A program made the translations under genes and the position numbers. DNA of 64,000 bases, from NCBI GenBank assembly GCA_021788415.1, contig JAJYKR010000003.1:93118-157117 (forward strand), in the 5' to 3' direction. Under the pieces are notes generated by a model. It was not told the DNA's origin. It saw nothing but the letters and a program-made list of their open reading frames with translations, and made no database searches. Position 1 is the stretch's first letter; the number at the start of each line of letters is the position of its first letter. Below are positions 62,701 through 64,000 of this stretch, piece by piece. The stretch comes from an archaeon (GTDB taxonomy: Archaea; Thermoproteota; Nitrososphaeria; Nitrososphaerales; UBA183).

Positions 62701-63636
62701 ATGGGCGAGGCGATCCCTGGCAGAGAGAGGTCACCGAAGTCCCTCGACCTCAGGTCGGGGCGGGGGTTCTTCACCTTCAGCCTCGCGGCGGCTGTGTTCC
62801 TCCTCGGCGGGAACACCATCCATGGGTTCGTCCACGAGGTTCTCGGCCACGGGCTGTCCGCCCTGGGGTTCGGGATGCAGTTCGACGGGTTCTACATAGG
62901 CGCCTTCGGGATCAACCTGTCATACTTCTCCTATCCGTCTCTCAACATCTCTCTCTACGCCATCCAGGACGCGGCTGGGTCCCTGGTCAGCGCAGTGGCA
63001 GGGTTCGCGCTCTTCTTCCTGGTCTATCCGTGGGCGGCCAGGAAGTCGTTCGGGGCAAGGCTCTTCGTCCTCCTCCTCTGCGTGAACCTCGAGACCGACC
63101 TGCTCTACCCGTTCCTGAGCCCCATCTTGTCTTATGGTGACGCCTACAGCATAACACAGCTGCTCGGGGTCTCTCCGCCATGGGTCTTCTCGTTGGTGAT
63201 GGCCCCGGTCGCCATCGTCGGATACTATCCCCTGCTGAAGGAGTACTTCGGGTTCCTCCTCCCTTACCTCTCCCCGGTGGCCGGGTTCCCCCGGAGGGCG
63301 CTGGCACTGATCGAGCTGGTCTTCGCCCCGACCCTGCTCTACTGGGCGATCACCCTGGCCGTCCTCTTTCCGCTGTCAGGGGTCTCTGCAGGGGTCAGCT
63401 GGGGGGAGGGGGTCGCCCTGGGGGCGGTCCTGCTGGTCCCTACCGGGCTCGCGGTCGCGGGACGGACCCTCGGAGTCGCATCGGACGAGGGTGACTCGAA
63501 CGCCGACTACCTGAGCATGCGAAGGTACCTCCTGGTCTCCCTGGCCCTGGTCCTGGTGGTCACTGCCGTCTTCGGGCCGACAGCGAACAGGAGCTGGGGG
63601 GTCTCGTGGGGGCCGGTCGGGGGGTCAACGTCGTGA
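62701..63636 (+). CDS. membrane protein, possible metalloprotease
   Basis: A 311-residue protein with about nine hydrophobic segments. FVHEVLGHGLSALGF in the second one resembles the M50 zinc motif, but reads H-E-x-x-x-H rather than H-E-x-x-H. A possible partner acidic segment (NLETDLLYPF) follows in a later helix. It is overlapped by the next zinc-ribbon gene (GTGA), so it is co-transcribed with that gene. Function is a guess. Confidence 0.6.
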   Translation: MGEAIPGRERSPKSLDLRSGRGFFTFSLAAAVFLLGGNTIHGFVHEVLGHGLSALGFGMQFDGFYIGAFGINLSYFSYPSLNISLYAIQDAAGSLVSAVAGFALFFLVYPWAARKSFGARLFVLLLCVNLETDLLYPFLSPILSYGDAYSITQLLGVSPPWVFSLVMAPVAIVGYYPLLKEYFGFLLPYLSPVAGFPRRALALIELVFAPTLLYWAITLAVLFPLSGVSAGVSWGEGVALGAVLLVPTGLAVAGRTLGVASDEGDSNADYLSMRRYLLVSLALVLVVTAVFGPTANRSWGVSWGPVGGSTS

Positions 63637-64000
63637 GCGAAGAGAGGAGGGCCTCCTACTGTCCGCACTGCGGCTCCTCTGTCCCAGGCGGGGCTGCCTA
63701 CTGCGGAGCCTGCGGGGGGAGGCTCCCCTCTGCCGGAGGGAGCCCCTGGTTCTCAAGGAGGAGAGGCACTGTCCTCTTCGTCGTCGTGCTGCTGGCCGCG
63801 GCTTCTTTCACCGGCGCCCTGTACTCTCTCGGGGCGAGCGCAAGCCAGGACACCCAGGGGTTCGCGGCGTACTCCGACCCCCAGGCGCGCTTGTCGTTCA
63901 TGCTCCCTGCAGGGTGGTCCCAGGTGCAGAACCGGAGCTCCATGGCCGAGTTCATGGCTCCGGGAGGAGGGGCGTTCCTCCAACTCTTCGACAACGGGAA
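63633..64000 (+). CDS. zinc-ribbon membrane protein with PsbP-like domain (copy B), partial
   Basis: The first 122 residues are visible: ribbon CPHCGSSVPGGAAYCGACGG, a membrane helix (TVLFVVVLLAAASFTGALY) and the beginning of the same extracellular domain (LSFMLPAGWSQV). The gene runs past the window. GTG start overlaps the previous stop. With copy A it flanks the putative membrane protease. Confidence 0.7.
   Translation, partial: MSEERRASYCPHCGSSVPGGAAYCGACGGRLPSAGGSPWFSRRRGTVLFVVVLLAAASFTGALYSLGASASQDTQGFAAYSDPQARLSFMLPAGWSQVQNRSSMAEFMAPGGGAFLQLFDNG

Noticed and set aside
1..64000. CRISPR array or cas genes
   Set aside because: No regularly spaced direct repeats and no Cas-like protein were seen.

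Overview
The window is 64 kb of high-GC archaeal chromosome, best explained by a TACK archaeon of the Nitrososphaeria (Thaumarchaeota) type. Evidence: a transcription factor B, RNA polymerase subunit Rpo12, a family B DNA polymerase, an archaeal glycyl- and threonyl-tRNA synthetase, the mevalonate-route trio HMG-CoA synthase / thiolase / DUF35, type II GAPDH, many small zinc-ribbon proteins, and a CdvA-type cell-division protein, which euryarchaea lack. No ammonia-oxidation gene is present, so the exact lineage stays open. Many starts (often GTG or TTG) lie only 25-30 bases below a TATA-like element, so leaderless transcripts appear to be common.

Layout. 0-10 kb: LsrF-like aldolase, small zinc ribbons, a CPBP protease, a dCTP deaminase/dUTPase-fold protein, an autoregulated HTH protein, an ABC exporter whose permease is fused to a YhfC-like domain, TFB, an XRE-type regulator and a MurG-like glycosyltransferase. 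10-20 kb: a DUF92 protein, then a long leftward run (HMGS, thiolase, DUF35, Na+/H+ antiporter, glyS), rpo12, and a sugar aminotransferase/glycosyltransferase group. 20-24 kb: DNA polymerase B interrupted by a 436-residue homing-endonuclease intein at motif B. 24-29 kb: a second ABC exporter, two MscS channels and an intact 1072-bp insertion sequence with a 9-bp target duplication. 29-40 kb: agmatine-to-putrescine genes, thrS, glyA, an MFS carrier, gap, pgk and uppP.

40-46 kb holds a zinc-finger gene under a 22-bp palindrome, two tandem secreted paralogues and a third ABC exporter. 46-49 kb looks like an accessory island: a winged-helix protein, about 700 bases of hairpin-rich DNA without a credible gene, an AAA-type ATPase and a ribbon-helix-helix protein. 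49-54 kb is a cell-surface cluster (Thr/Ser-rich anchored proteins, a toroid-like protein, a G1-type peptidase) next to a double-HTH regulator operon. 54-57 kb carries an apparent operon of cdvA with an FtsX-like minimal permease and an FtsE-like ATPase. 57-64 kb has a decayed transposase, a zinc-finger M50 protease, PRC-barrel and zinc-ribbon proteins and a putative membrane protease.

The strongest leads are the recurring TTGATATCGACGTCGAT palindrome (three intergenic sites), a second operator type found between TATA box and start codon of two regulator genes, three ACT-V4R sensor paralogues, the cdvA/FtsEX-like gene order and the 46-49 kb island.
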